Shown here: positions 6,343-13,764 of the stretch, piece by piece
Layout of the letters: each line of letters opens with the position of its first letter
Position numbering within the stretch: position 1 is the stretch's first letter
Source of the DNA: an uncultured Bacteroidota bacterium
GTDB lineage: Bacteria > Bacteroidota > Bacteroidia > Chitinophagales > Chitinophagaceae
DNA length: 17,039 bases
Assembly: GCA_946479055.1 (NCBI GenBank)
Contig: CAMLEX010000012.1
Location: forward strand, 1-17,039
Direction: 5' to 3'
Program-made: the position numbers and the translations under genes
Notes under the pieces: generated by a model
Told to the model about the DNA's origin: nothing
Seen by the model: only the letters and a program-made list of their open reading frames with translations
Database searches by the model: none

Positions 6343-9072
6343 TTATTCTGGTTCAAAGCCTAACATAAAGGTAAACCGGGACGCATTTTTCAATCCCCCG
6401 CCTGGTTGGATACGGTCAAGGCCAATACCATAATCAAATCCAAGCAAGCCGAACATCGGCAGGAAGAAACGCATACCTACACCAACACTGCGACGTAAAC
6501 GGAATGGATTATAGTTTTTGAAATCATACCAACCATTGGCAGCTTCAAAAAACGTCAGGCCATAAATAGTGCTGCCGGGATTAGTAACAAGAGGGTAACG
6601 CAGTTCTAACTGGTATTTATTAAAAATAGTAAAGTAGTTGTTTGCTTGTTGCTGATCGGGATTGAGGGATGGGTCCGATGATTCATACACTGGATAACCC
6701 CGATGGGCAATGATATCGTACCCCAGTAAACCATAGTTATTAGTCAAGCCTGCATCACCTACCTGGAAACGTTCAAATGGCGAGTAATCCAACTTACTAT
6801 TATAACGACCCATAAAGCCATACTTCGCTGCCAGTTTCATTACAAACTGGCGGTTCTTATCTGCACCCGCCGGTTTACCAATAGGCACATACCACTCTGC
6901 ATTGAAACGCCACTTGTGATATTCCGGATTCTTATAAGGATCAGCGGAAGTAACCAAGTCAGGGTTAAACAAAGTATAAGGAGGCGTAAACTGAACACTT
7001 GCCAAAAAGCTTGATCCGCTTCTGGGGAAAATAGGATCAAATACGGAAGAGCGTTGCAAAGCAATTTTTAAACTTAAATTATTGGACGTACCTGTAGGCG
7101 TAGCTCCCGGAAAAATTCCATAATTGCGTCTTTTGTATTGTGTGAAATTCACCGAATATACAAGGCTGAAATAATCATCAGGCCATTTTAATTGCTTACC
7201 TAAGGAAACCGAAAATCCGTTTACTTTGAGATAATTGGTATCCGACCTTGCATTATCTATCCGACCAGTGCGATAATCAAAAGCATTTGAATATTTACTG
7301 TTGTTATAAGCAAGCGTTAATGAATTTCTCTTCTTACCTCCTAACCATGGCTCGGTAAAAGAAAAGTTATATGAACGGAATGCTTTACCGTTTGATTGAA
7401 CACGGAGACTCAGTTTTTGGCCATCCCCTGTAGGCAATGGATCCCAGGCCTGCTTTTTCCAGATGTTCTTTATAGAGAAATTATTGAACGTTACACCTAA
7501 GGTACCCGTCAACCCAATACCACCGCCCCAACCGGCAGACAGTTCCAATTGATCGGAAGATTTTTCTTCCACTTTCCAGTTGATATCAACGGTACCATCA
7601 TCCGAATTAGGTACAACACCGGGGTTAATTGTTTCCTGGTTGAAATATTGAAGATTGCCTAATTCACGGGTAGAACGGATCAGATCCTGCCGGCTAAAAA
7701 GTTCACCCGGCATCGTTCTTATTTCACGACGTATCACATGGTCTTTGGTTCTTTCATTTCCAGCAATGGTTACATTCTTGATCCTTGCCTGGGGACCTTC
7801 TGTTATTCTGATTTCATGATCAATGGTATCATTATATACAGCAGTCTCCACTGGTTCTACACGAAAGAATAAATATCCATCATCCATATAGTATCCGCTG
7901 ATATCTCCACCTTCCTGCGACATTTCTTTACCTAAACGTTTATTTAAAATCTCAATATTATAAATGTCGCCCTTGTGTATACCTAATATCACATTCAATA
8001 AGGAATCCGGAAACTTGGCATTACCTTTCCAGGTAATGTCTCCGAAATAATATTTTCTTCCTTCATTGACTTTCAGGTCCACATACAATTTATTGTCTTT
8101 TGAAACCTGTGTATCAGCAATGATCTGCGCATCCCGATAGCCTAACGAATTGTAATACTGTAATACTTTCGCTTTATCTTCTTCGTATTTAACAGGATTG
8201 AATTTAGCGGAGCTGAATAATTTGAACCGGAAATAAGGATCAACCACTTCTTTTGTTTTGCTCAGCGAAAGAAACCCCCAATCTTTCATGTATTCTTTGA
8301 AACTTGGCCTGCTTGAAGATCCGTACGGACTTTCATATTTTGAAGGGAATAAGGTGAACTTGCTCATTTCTTTGGTGCCCTTCATTTGTTTTTTCAACTT
8401 CAGATCGGCTATTTTTTCATTTTCAAAGAAATTAACCTCATCGATACGTACTTTTTTCCCTTTGTCAACATAAATCGTCATTGCATTTGAATTGGCAAAT
8501 GCAGCATCCGGTTTTTCATCAATCCTTACAGTTATATTTTGATACCCTTTATCGCGGTAGAATTTAGTAGTGACCTCATTTATATTACGCCTCATATTCT
8601 CAGTGATGAGCGTCTGTTTTGTCAATCCTATTTTTCCCTGCAATTCTTCTGCTTCCGATTTTTTTATACCGATAAATTTAAAATTACCAAGGCGAGGTCT
8701 TTCTTCAACACTAATTTCAATGCTTACCTTATCATCCTGGATCTTTGTCACATATATCTGAACATTGGCAAAAAGTTTTTGACGCCACATGTTGGCAATT
8801 GCTTTTGCAAAAATATCGCTGCCCGGATGCATGAATTTATCGCCAGGCTGCAGGCCGGATATAGACAAAACAATAGTTGTATCTAAGTGCTTAATACCAG
8901 TAATGGCGACATCGCCAATTGTATATTCTTTTGGAATTTTTGCAGTTTCCCAATCTAGTAATTTGGGATCAACAGAAGTAGGCTTTGTAGTATCGTCCTG
9001 AGCCTGTGCAGTAAATACAGAGGCCATTGTAATTAGCAATAAAGCACTGAGCCGGAGTGAAAATCGTTGCAT
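6343..9072 (-). CDS. bamA: BamA, outer-membrane protein assembly factor
   Basis: This is the central Omp85 protein of the BAM complex, which folds and inserts beta-barrels into the outer membrane. The 909-residue protein has a signal peptide (about 1-25, ending TAQAQ) and five POTRA-like repeats at about 50-125, 126-205, 206-338, 339-427 and 428-505. Recurrent cues are YTIGDVAITGIKHLD, RLGNFKFIGIKKSE, YYFGDITWKGNAKF and RIKNVTIAGNERTKDHVIRR. A 16-strand-type barrel covers about 510-909. The barrel carries HRGYP at 790-794 in place of the usual VRGF/Y motif of loop 6. POTRA3 holds an insertion of roughly 55 residues (about 232-288, KGTKEMSKFTLFPSKYESPY and on). The C-terminus is FTFMLGFEPE, not ending in an aromatic residue. 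ATG start with leader GAACAAAAAAAC. UppS lies upstream behind a terminator; two skp genes lie downstream. Confidence 0.96.
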   Translation of the reverse strand: MQRFSLRLSALLLITMASVFTAQAQDDTTKPTSVDPKLLDWETAKIPKEYTIGDVAITGIKHLDTTIVLSISGLQPGDKFMHPGSDIFAKAIANMWRQKLFANVQIYVTKIQDDKVSIEISVEERPRLGNFKFIGIKKSEAEELQGKIGLTKQTLITENMRRNINEVTTKFYRDKGYQNITVRIDEKPDAAFANSNAMTIYVDKGKKVRIDEVNFFENEKIADLKLKKQMKGTKEMSKFTLFPSKYESPYGSSSRPSFKEYMKDWGFLSLSKTKEVVDPYFRFKLFSSAKFNPVKYEEDKAKVLQYYNSLGYRDAQIIADTQVSKDNKLYVDLKVNEGRKYYFGDITWKGNAKFPDSLLNVILGIHKGDIYNIEILNKRLGKEMSQEGGDISGYYMDDGYLFFRVEPVETAVYNDTIDHEIRITEGPQARIKNVTIAGNERTKDHVIRREIRTMPGELFSRQDLIRSTRELGNLQYFNQETINPGVVPNSDDGTVDINWKVEEKSSDQLELSAGWGGGIGLTGTLGVTFNNFSIKNIWKKQAWDPLPTGDGQKLSLRVQSNGKAFRSYNFSFTEPWLGGKKRNSLTLAYNNSKYSNAFDYRTGRIDNARSDTNYLKVNGFSVSLGKQLKWPDDYFSLVYSVNFTQYKRRNYGIFPGATPTGTSNNLSLKIALQRSSVFDPIFPRSGSSFLASVQFTPPYTLFNPDLVTSADPYKNPEYHKWRFNAEWYVPIGKPAGADKNRQFVMKLAAKYGFMGRYNSKLDYSPFERFQVGDAGLTNNYGLLGYDIIAHRGYPVYESSDPSLNPDQQQANNYFTIFNKYQLELRYPLVTNPGSTIYGLTFFEAANGWYDFKNYNPFRLRRSVGVGMRFFLPMFGLLGFDYGIGLDRIQPGGGLKNASRFTFMLGFEPE

Positions 9073-9143
9073 GTTTTTTTGTTCAAGTCAGTCATATTCC
9101 GCCATCGGCGAAACCGCAATTGGTTTGTTTGTCTGTATTTTAT

Positions 9144-9173
9144 AAAAAGCCGCCAAACTTTTGTTGCGGCGGC
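9144..9173 (-). terminator. Intrinsic terminator downstream of uppS
   Basis: GCCGCC (9149-9154) pairs with GGCGGC (9168-9173), and inside it AAC pairs with GTT around a TTTT loop. On the minus strand the stem is followed by TTTTTATAAAA. This orientation ends transcripts arriving from uppS and implies that bamA has its own promoter within the last ~70 bases before its ATG, or depends on read-through. Confidence 0.72.
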
Positions 9174-9214
9174 AAATTAACGGTAAATATCGAAAGTGTT
9201 TGTTAAAAGAGATC

Positions 9215-9316
9215 AGTCATACAAGGCATATTAGTCATTAAAAGTCAAATGGATCATATCAGTCCATTCCTATTGCATTTTGCTTTTCAAAAATGACTTA
9301 TATGATTTTTTTGACT
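9215..9316. repeat. Imperfect 25-bp inverted repeat with AGTCAT motifs (cruciform-like)
   Basis: The outer arms are 9215-9240 and 9291-9316. Comparing the left arm with the reverse complement of the right, both share AGTCA, a CATAT block and AGTCATT, with about 20 of 25 positions identical. Between them lies a second hairpin, AATGGA 9248-9253 / TCCATT 9263-9268. The motif AGTCAT recurs at 9215 and 9233, and inverted as ATGACT at 9293; AGTCATA also appears at about 9090. This could be a folded RNA at the uppS 3' end, a protein-binding cluster or a dispersed repeat. Confidence 0.6.
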
Positions 9317-9322
9317 TACTTA

Positions 9323-10081
9323 TTAAACTACTGGTTCATTCGCCACCTGTTCCCCTGTTTTTCCAAATCGTCTTTCCCGGCCCTGGTAATCCAGGATAGC
9401 TTCATATAAATTGTCCTTCCGGAAATCGGGCCAGCGGACATTTGTAAAGTACAATTCAGCATAAGCCAACTGGTACAATAAAAAATTGCTGATCCTGAAT
9501 TCTCCGCTTGTTCTGATCATCAGTTCCGGATCGGGAAATGCACTTGTGGCCAGGAATCGCTGTAAAGTATCCTGGTCAATAGCTTCCAGAGTAAGCCGGC
9601 CCTGTTTTACTTCAAAAGCGATATTTTTTACAGCATTCAGCAATTCCCAACGTCCGCTATAACTCAGCGCCATTATAAGATTCAGGCCAGTATTTTCTTT
9701 GGTGATATCCAGTGCTTCATTCAGTTCCTGCCGTGCATATTCGGGCAGCATATTCATATCACCAATAACATGAAGCTTGATATTGTTTTTATGAAGACTT
9801 TCAACTTCTTTACGGATAGTACTTACAAGCAATTCCATTAATCCAATCACTTCATACTCCGGTCGGTCCCAGTTTTCAGTAGAAAAAGCATACAGCGTAA
9901 GGTATCCGATACCCAGTTCAGCACAGCCTTCCACGATATTGCGTACACTTTCAACGCCATGAAAATGACCGTACAGCCTGTCCTGTCCTTGTTCCTTTGC
10001 CCAGCGTCCATTGCCATCCATAATGATAGCAATATGCCTGGGAAGGCGGTCCTTATCAATTTTTTGCAAAAGCGCTGACAT
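9323..10081 (-). CDS. uppS: Undecaprenyl diphosphate synthase (cis-isoprenyl transferase)
   Basis: This membrane-associated enzyme condenses isopentenyl diphosphate units onto farnesyl diphosphate to make the C55 lipid carrier for peptidoglycan and other wall polymers. The 252 residues carry all the family motifs: HIAIIMDGNGRWA at 17-28 with the catalytic Asp22 and the diphosphate-binding GNGR, the HGVESVRNIVEGC helix at 41-53, YLTLYAFSTENWDRP at 60-74, and ELMIRTSGEFRISNFLLYQL at 186-205 followed by AYAELYF. The length is normal. The start at 10081 (MSALLQKIDKDRLPRHIAIIMDG) gives the usual short N-terminal lead. A TACCTTTG box 36 bases upstream and a terminator after the gene suggest a compact transcription unit. 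Confidence 0.97.
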   Translation of the reverse strand: MSALLQKIDKDRLPRHIAIIMDGNGRWAKEQGQDRLYGHFHGVESVRNIVEGCAELGIGYLTLYAFSTENWDRPEYEVIGLMELLVSTIRKEVESLHKNNIKLHVIGDMNMLPEYARQELNEALDITKENTGLNLIMALSYSGRWELLNAVKNIAFEVKQGRLTLEAIDQDTLQRFLATSAFPDPELMIRTSGEFRISNFLLYQLAYAELYFTNVRWPDFRKDNLYEAILDYQGRERRFGKTGEQVANEPVV

Positions 10082-10116
10082 ATTATCCTTTTTCCTTACG
10101 TTTTAAACAGGGGCAG

Positions 10117-10124
10117 CAAAGGTA
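10117..10124 (-). promoter_or_regulatory. Candidate -7 box of uppS
   Basis: Plus-strand CAAAGGTA reads TACCTTTG on the minus strand, matching TAnnTTTG and the same octamer as the box before rpmH. It lies 36 bases from the uppS ATG. No good TTTG occurs about 20 bases upstream. A 9-bp inverted repeat occupies that zone instead. Confidence 0.5.
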
Positions 10125-10155
10125 TCTGATTTGGGCGGATTCAGATAAATCAGAT
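10124..10155. promoter_or_regulatory. Inverted repeat ATCTGATTT/AAATCAGAT upstream of the uppS -7 box (possible operator)
   Basis: ATCTGATTT (10124-10132) and AAATCAGAT (10147-10155) are perfect 9-bp arms 14 bases apart. A further copy of the half-site, TCAGAT, lies at 10141-10146. The cluster sits where the -33 element would be, so it could bind a regulator. No regulator is known and the assignment is inference. Confidence 0.35.
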
Positions 10156-10189
10156 TCTATTATTCTTGAATAAAAAGGAAAGACAATAC

Positions 10190-11047
10190 TTAATCGGCAG
10201 TAGGACATTTGTAAGATTGCAGGTTGAATGTGAGATGAAACATTGCCGTGATAAACTGATCTTTTTGTTTGCTATTTCCCCGCTGCCTGCCCGGAACACC
10301 GATAGGCTCACCTACTTCACCTGATCTATCACTCAGTAAATAGGCCTGGGAAGGACTACCATCTGGATTTGCAGGAAAAATGGAGGGCTCTACATAAGTT
10401 TTGCTTACATCATCCAGGTAATCGGTATTGGTGTAGCGATGAAGAATTTCAAACCCGATATTAAACCGTTCATTTATAGAATACTTGATACCAGCGCCAA
10501 AAGGAATACTAATACCCATGGTACTGTATTGTTTGCGATCAGGATATTGGGCACTGCCTTGCCCTTCAGTACCTAACGGACGAAGAAAAATCTTTTCCTT
10601 CCCCAAGTACGCAAAGGGATCATAGCTAAAAGCTCCTACTCCCAATGTAATATAAGGAGTAAAATTAAATCCGGGTTCGCCGGGCATAAAGCGGAAAAAA
10701 TTGAAGTCCCCCTGTAATGCTAATTCCCAAACATTACTATTAAAGCTCAGGTTGCGGCGCTGCATATACTCATTGTCCGAATTATAAATATCTGAATAAC
10801 CAATCCTGGCAAAGCTGGCGCCAATACGGGCAGAGATATAGTTGCTGAAGTTTTTACGAAAAAACACAGTGGCCGCCATCTTAGGCCTGTTGAACTTAGC
10901 ACGGGTATTTAAATCGCCGAAATAATGGGCAGCGCCAAGGCCTATACCAAATTCCCCTTCCTGTACAATAGCGTCCTGCGCAACTATCCGGCCGGGAAGC
11001 AATGAAGTGCTAAAACCAATTGCAACTACAACAAAAATCTTTTTCAT
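10190..11047 (-). CDS. DUF6089-type outer-membrane beta-barrel protein
   Basis: This 285-residue protein has a signal peptide (MKKIFVVVAIGFSTSLLPGRIVAQ) and a mature part that alternates polar and aromatic strands: EGEFGIGLGAAHYFGDLN, NYISARIGASFARIGYSD, FTPYITLGVGAFSYDPFA, TMGISIPFGAGIKYSIN, RFNIGFEILHRYTNTDYLDD, FITAMFHLTFNLQSY. That is the layout of a small barrel of about eight strands. The GAAHYFGDLN opening and the location between nadK and uppS fit the DUF6089 family common in Bacteroidota. No biochemical function is established to my knowledge; relatives of this shape are thought to be structural or accessory outer-membrane proteins. An enzymatic role is unlikely, as I see no catalytic motif. 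Confidence 0.82.
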   Translation of the reverse strand: MKKIFVVVAIGFSTSLLPGRIVAQDAIVQEGEFGIGLGAAHYFGDLNTRAKFNRPKMAATVFFRKNFSNYISARIGASFARIGYSDIYNSDNEYMQRRNLSFNSNVWELALQGDFNFFRFMPGEPGFNFTPYITLGVGAFSYDPFAYLGKEKIFLRPLGTEGQGSAQYPDRKQYSTMGISIPFGAGIKYSINERFNIGFEILHRYTNTDYLDDVSKTYVEPSIFPANPDGSPSQAYLLSDRSGEVGEPIGVPGRQRGNSKQKDQFITAMFHLTFNLQSYKCPTAD

Positions 11048-11212
11048 CTTTAAATTTTATATTTTAAACCGCCAGATGGATCTTATATCCCAGCAACCTT
11101 TCATTTCTATAAATAATGAACAAATGCTACGGGTCGGCTTATCATATACTGGTAGGACGGGGGAGAATTAATAACGCCAAAATAGGAATTTTCTTTTATC
11201 CGGCATCTTTTT

Positions 11213-12091
11213 TTAATTTCTTTTATCAAGCCCCCAGGTAAGTTTGTTATGAAGGGTCTGCAGAAAACTATTTTCGCTGAGGCGCAGCAGGTTGATCGAA
11301 AAACTTTCTTTTTTTACCGCCAGTGATACGTTTTTCCCGACAATTTCACGCCGGGAGTCAAGAGAACAGATAATGTTTTCTGAACGGCTTTCTACTTCAA
11401 AAGAAATAACGTTGTCATCCGGAACAATAAGCGGCCTTACATTAAGATTATGGGGAGCTACCGGTGTTATTACGAAACTTCCTGATTCGGGAAAAACAAT
11501 AGGCCCGCCACAACTTAGTGAGTAACCGGTTGAACCTGTAGGAGTCGCCATTATCAAGCCATCAGCCCAGTAGGTATTCAGAAACTCGCCATTCAGGTAA
11601 GTGTGAATTTTTATCATAGACGCCGTATCTCTTTTATGCAATGAAAATTCATTCAATGCATAGGGCACATTTCCAAATAAAGGAAGATCAGCATCCAGGT
11701 GTATTAATGTACGTTTATCGATAACAAATGTTCTCCTGGCTATTGCTTGTACAGCCGTTTTCACTTCATCCTGTCCAATGCTTGCCAGAAAACCGAGTCG
11801 CCCGAAATTGATTCCCATAATGGAAATATTCTTGTCACGCACCAGGGTTACAGTATCAAGTAAGGTACCATCGCCTCCCAGGCTTATAATAAACTCTATT
11901 TCGTCAGTCAGGTGTTCAGCAAGAGAAAAAATTGTTGTATCGGCAGGAAGACGGATACTACTTTTAATCTGTTCATAAAATTGGCCGAAGATGACGGGCT
12001 CAATTTTTTGCTTTTCCAACTCATCAAAAAATATTTGTACGTTCTGCTGTTGTCCTTCTTCCATTATTCTGCTATATATCGCTGCTTTCAT
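11213..12091 (-). CDS. nadK: NAD kinase
   Basis: This cytosolic enzyme phosphorylates NAD to NADP using ATP or polyphosphate, setting the NADPH supply for biosynthesis. The 292-residue protein has ISLGGDGTLLDT with the GGDGT motif at 72-76 (catalytic Asp74), INFGRLGFLA at 94-103, the conserved YALNEFSLHK (NE at 146-147) and the glycine-rich DGLIMATPTGSTGYSLSCGGP starting at 177. The C-terminal beta-sandwich continues through VAPHNLNVRPLIVPDD. The length is typical for Bacteroidota. The start MKAAIYSRI is the usual family opening (first beta-strand). It lies between a single-POTRA barrel gene and the DUF6089 gene, with gaps of about 140-165 bases on each side. Confidence 0.97.
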   Translation of the reverse strand: MKAAIYSRIMEEGQQQNVQIFFDELEKQKIEPVIFGQFYEQIKSSIRLPADTTIFSLAEHLTDEIEFIISLGGDGTLLDTVTLVRDKNISIMGINFGRLGFLASIGQDEVKTAVQAIARRTFVIDKRTLIHLDADLPLFGNVPYALNEFSLHKRDTASMIKIHTYLNGEFLNTYWADGLIMATPTGSTGYSLSCGGPIVFPESGSFVITPVAPHNLNVRPLIVPDDNVISFEVESRSENIICSLDSRREIVGKNVSLAVKKESFSINLLRLSENSFLQTLHNKLTWGLDKRN

Positions 12092-12129
12092 CTGTAATTC
12101 TTTGATTTTAATTTGCCTGAATTTGTCAC

Positions 12130-12146
12130 GTCCCGAGCTACCGGGA
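12130..12146. repeat. Short palindrome related to the 6259-6276 element
   Basis: TCCCG (12131-12135), loop AGCTAC, CGGGA (12142-12146), preceded by G. It shares the GTCCCGA-AGC core with the other copy read on the minus strand (GTCCCGAAGCATTTCGGGA). A GGGATGTT direct repeat (12143-12150 and 12152-12159) follows. Confidence 0.4.
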
Positions 12147-12163
12147 TGTTGGGGATGTTATCC

Positions 12164-12190
12164 GCCATAATTTTTTCAAAAAATCATGGC
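12164..12190. repeat. A/T-rich near-perfect hairpin after the small barrel gene
   Basis: GCCAT (12164-12168) pairs with ATGGC (12186-12190). Inside, after one A-C mismatch, ATTTTTT (12170-12176) pairs with AAAAAAT (12178-12184). It begins 41 bases after the stop of the barrel gene on the minus strand. The T-run is inside the stem, so it is not a canonical terminator but may mark or protect a 3' end. Confidence 0.5.
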
Positions 12191-12230
12191 AAGGTCTTTC
12201 GCTAAATTTATGCAGGAAACCTTATCCCCA

Positions 12231-13694
12231 TTAGAAAATTACCTTTTTATGTATAAATATACCGTTTTGGCCTAATTGATTAAATGACCAGTCAAGTTTC
12301 AGGGCAAAATCGTAGATGGTGGTTATGTCTATCCCCAAGCCTGTGGAGTAAAGCATTTTGTTGGAAAGGTAATTATTGCCTGGGTTGGGATTATAAACGT
12401 AACCGGTATTTCCATATATCCGGCCGTAAATATTAAAAGGTATTCTTTGCGGCGTTATTTTTTTTGTGCCGGGCACATTGATATTAAAGTTAAATAATCT
12501 TCTTGTAAGGGATGCTTTTACATAACCGCCGGCTACACCATCTATAACGTAATATTCGTAGCCCTGCATAAAAATATCCGTATAGCCTAATAACCGTTGA
12601 CTAAAATAGGGTTGGGTGAAAGGCATTTTGACCGTACCATATGCATTCAGGCTAAAAAATGTCTTTTTCCCCGTAGGCCAATGTCCGGATCCTTTGGTTA
12701 TTAGTTGCCATACGTTAACGGCATTATTAAATCCCTCTTTCTGAATTGTTACTTCAGCTGCATAACCTTTGGTAGGATACGGAATATAATCAAGATCGTA
12801 AAATGTCATGGTATAATACAACTTCGGAAACGCTATTGAATTGCGTCCTGACTTGAAATAATCGGGATTAAGTTTTACAATGGTATCTGCTACTTTTTCT
12901 TTAGAATAGGAAACGCCGAAACGGTGTCTTGTTTTAATAGCTTTCCGGTAAGTAATTTCAACAAATGAATTTGCAAAACTGCGGAGATACTCATCGTTCT
13001 TTAAAAAAACCTGTTTATCATTGTCCGATTTATAATTCAATTCCCTGTTTTTGCCCATAGCAAAACCCACTATCATTCCCCATTTCATTTGTTTATCAAT
13101 GTAAAGCCTGTCATAGTTAAATGCTAACTGTTTTGTATATCCACCAATCAACCAGAATTTCAATTTATCATTTCGTCCCGTGACGTTGTTATATATAAGC
13201 TTACCGCCGTAATTGACTCTTTTCAGGCTGCCTTTTTGCTCTACCAGCCATTGATTAAGATTCCTGTCTACAGGTTTAAAATAAGGAACGGGAAAAATAT
13301 ACCATCTTTCTCTTACCTGCACCAATACATCTATGTTATACCCATCAAAACTTTTTAATGCTACTATCGCTTCATGAAATAATGAGGTATTCATCAACTG
13401 TTGGCGGGCTACTTCAAATTTTTTTACAAGATCCTGAAGCAGGTAGACATCACCGGATTTAAATGGGATTTCCCGGAGAATAATATCGGGTCGTGTTTTT
13501 CTATTGCCCTCGATAATGATATTTCGAACTATAAAAGGTTTTTCTTCGCTGGCAATTGGCATTATCTGCGGCAAAGTATTTTGTACTTCATTTTTTGCCT
13601 GCATTGCATCCTCTCCGGGGTTTTGTGCAAACAAGTTATGACAGCAAGCTATTATAATCAGGAGCCCTAAGCTATATTTTCTTATCCTCTGCAT
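12231..13694 (-). CDS. BamA/TamA-superfamily protein with a single POTRA domain
   Basis: This 487-residue outer-membrane protein has a signal peptide (LGLLIIIACCHNLFAQ) and one POTRA-like domain at about 52-130: PFIVRNIIIEGNRKTRPDII, REIPFKSGDVY, then VLVQVRERWYIFPVPYFKP. A barrel of about 350 residues follows, rich in alternating strands such as FNYDRLYIDKQMKWGMIVGF and GYEYYVIDGVAGGYVKASLT, ending in KVIF with a terminal Phe, the usual beta-signal. Relatives belong to the surface-antigen/Omp85 group. With only one POTRA it is neither canonical BamA nor three-POTRA TamA. It may insert a specific client or export lipid or protein, but the sequence does not say which. It precedes nadK in the block that also holds true BamA. 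Confidence 0.85.
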   Translation of the reverse strand: MQRIRKYSLGLLIIIACCHNLFAQNPGEDAMQAKNEVQNTLPQIMPIASEEKPFIVRNIIIEGNRKTRPDIILREIPFKSGDVYLLQDLVKKFEVARQQLMNTSLFHEAIVALKSFDGYNIDVLVQVRERWYIFPVPYFKPVDRNLNQWLVEQKGSLKRVNYGGKLIYNNVTGRNDKLKFWLIGGYTKQLAFNYDRLYIDKQMKWGMIVGFAMGKNRELNYKSDNDKQVFLKNDEYLRSFANSFVEITYRKAIKTRHRFGVSYSKEKVADTIVKLNPDYFKSGRNSIAFPKLYYTMTFYDLDYIPYPTKGYAAEVTIQKEGFNNAVNVWQLITKGSGHWPTGKKTFFSLNAYGTVKMPFTQPYFSQRLLGYTDIFMQGYEYYVIDGVAGGYVKASLTRRLFNFNINVPGTKKITPQRIPFNIYGRIYGNTGYVYNPNPGNNYLSNKMLYSTGLGIDITTIYDFALKLDWSFNQLGQNGIFIHKKVIF

Positions 13695-13764
13695 ATTCTG
13701 AAACTACAATATCAACTAAAATTAGCCGGAATTTTCAACCTGTGAGCAAGGGCGGGCAAAATCA

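Larger units (their letters stand above)
9073..9322. other. 250-base gap between uppS and bamA with nested hairpins
   Basis: This is the longest gene-free stretch in the window. From the uppS side it holds a large imperfect inverted repeat (9215-9316), a terminator-like hairpin (9144-9173), a small 5-bp palindrome (AAACC 9111-9115 / GGTTT 9122-9126) and an A-rich bamA leader. No ORF of note is visible, and I see no clear TAnnTTTG promoter for bamA. Confidence 0.6.

Noticed and set aside
8258..9001. Several plus-strand open frames of 60-115 codons inside bamA
   Set aside because: They are antisense shadows with no start context, no domain and no independent support.
5729..12226. DnaA-box-like TTATCCCCA at about 5729 and 12218
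   Set aside because: Two isolated one-mismatch copies, kilobases apart and within or beside coding sequence, are expected by chance. There is no cluster or A/T-rich unwinding region, so no origin is supported despite rpmH nearby.
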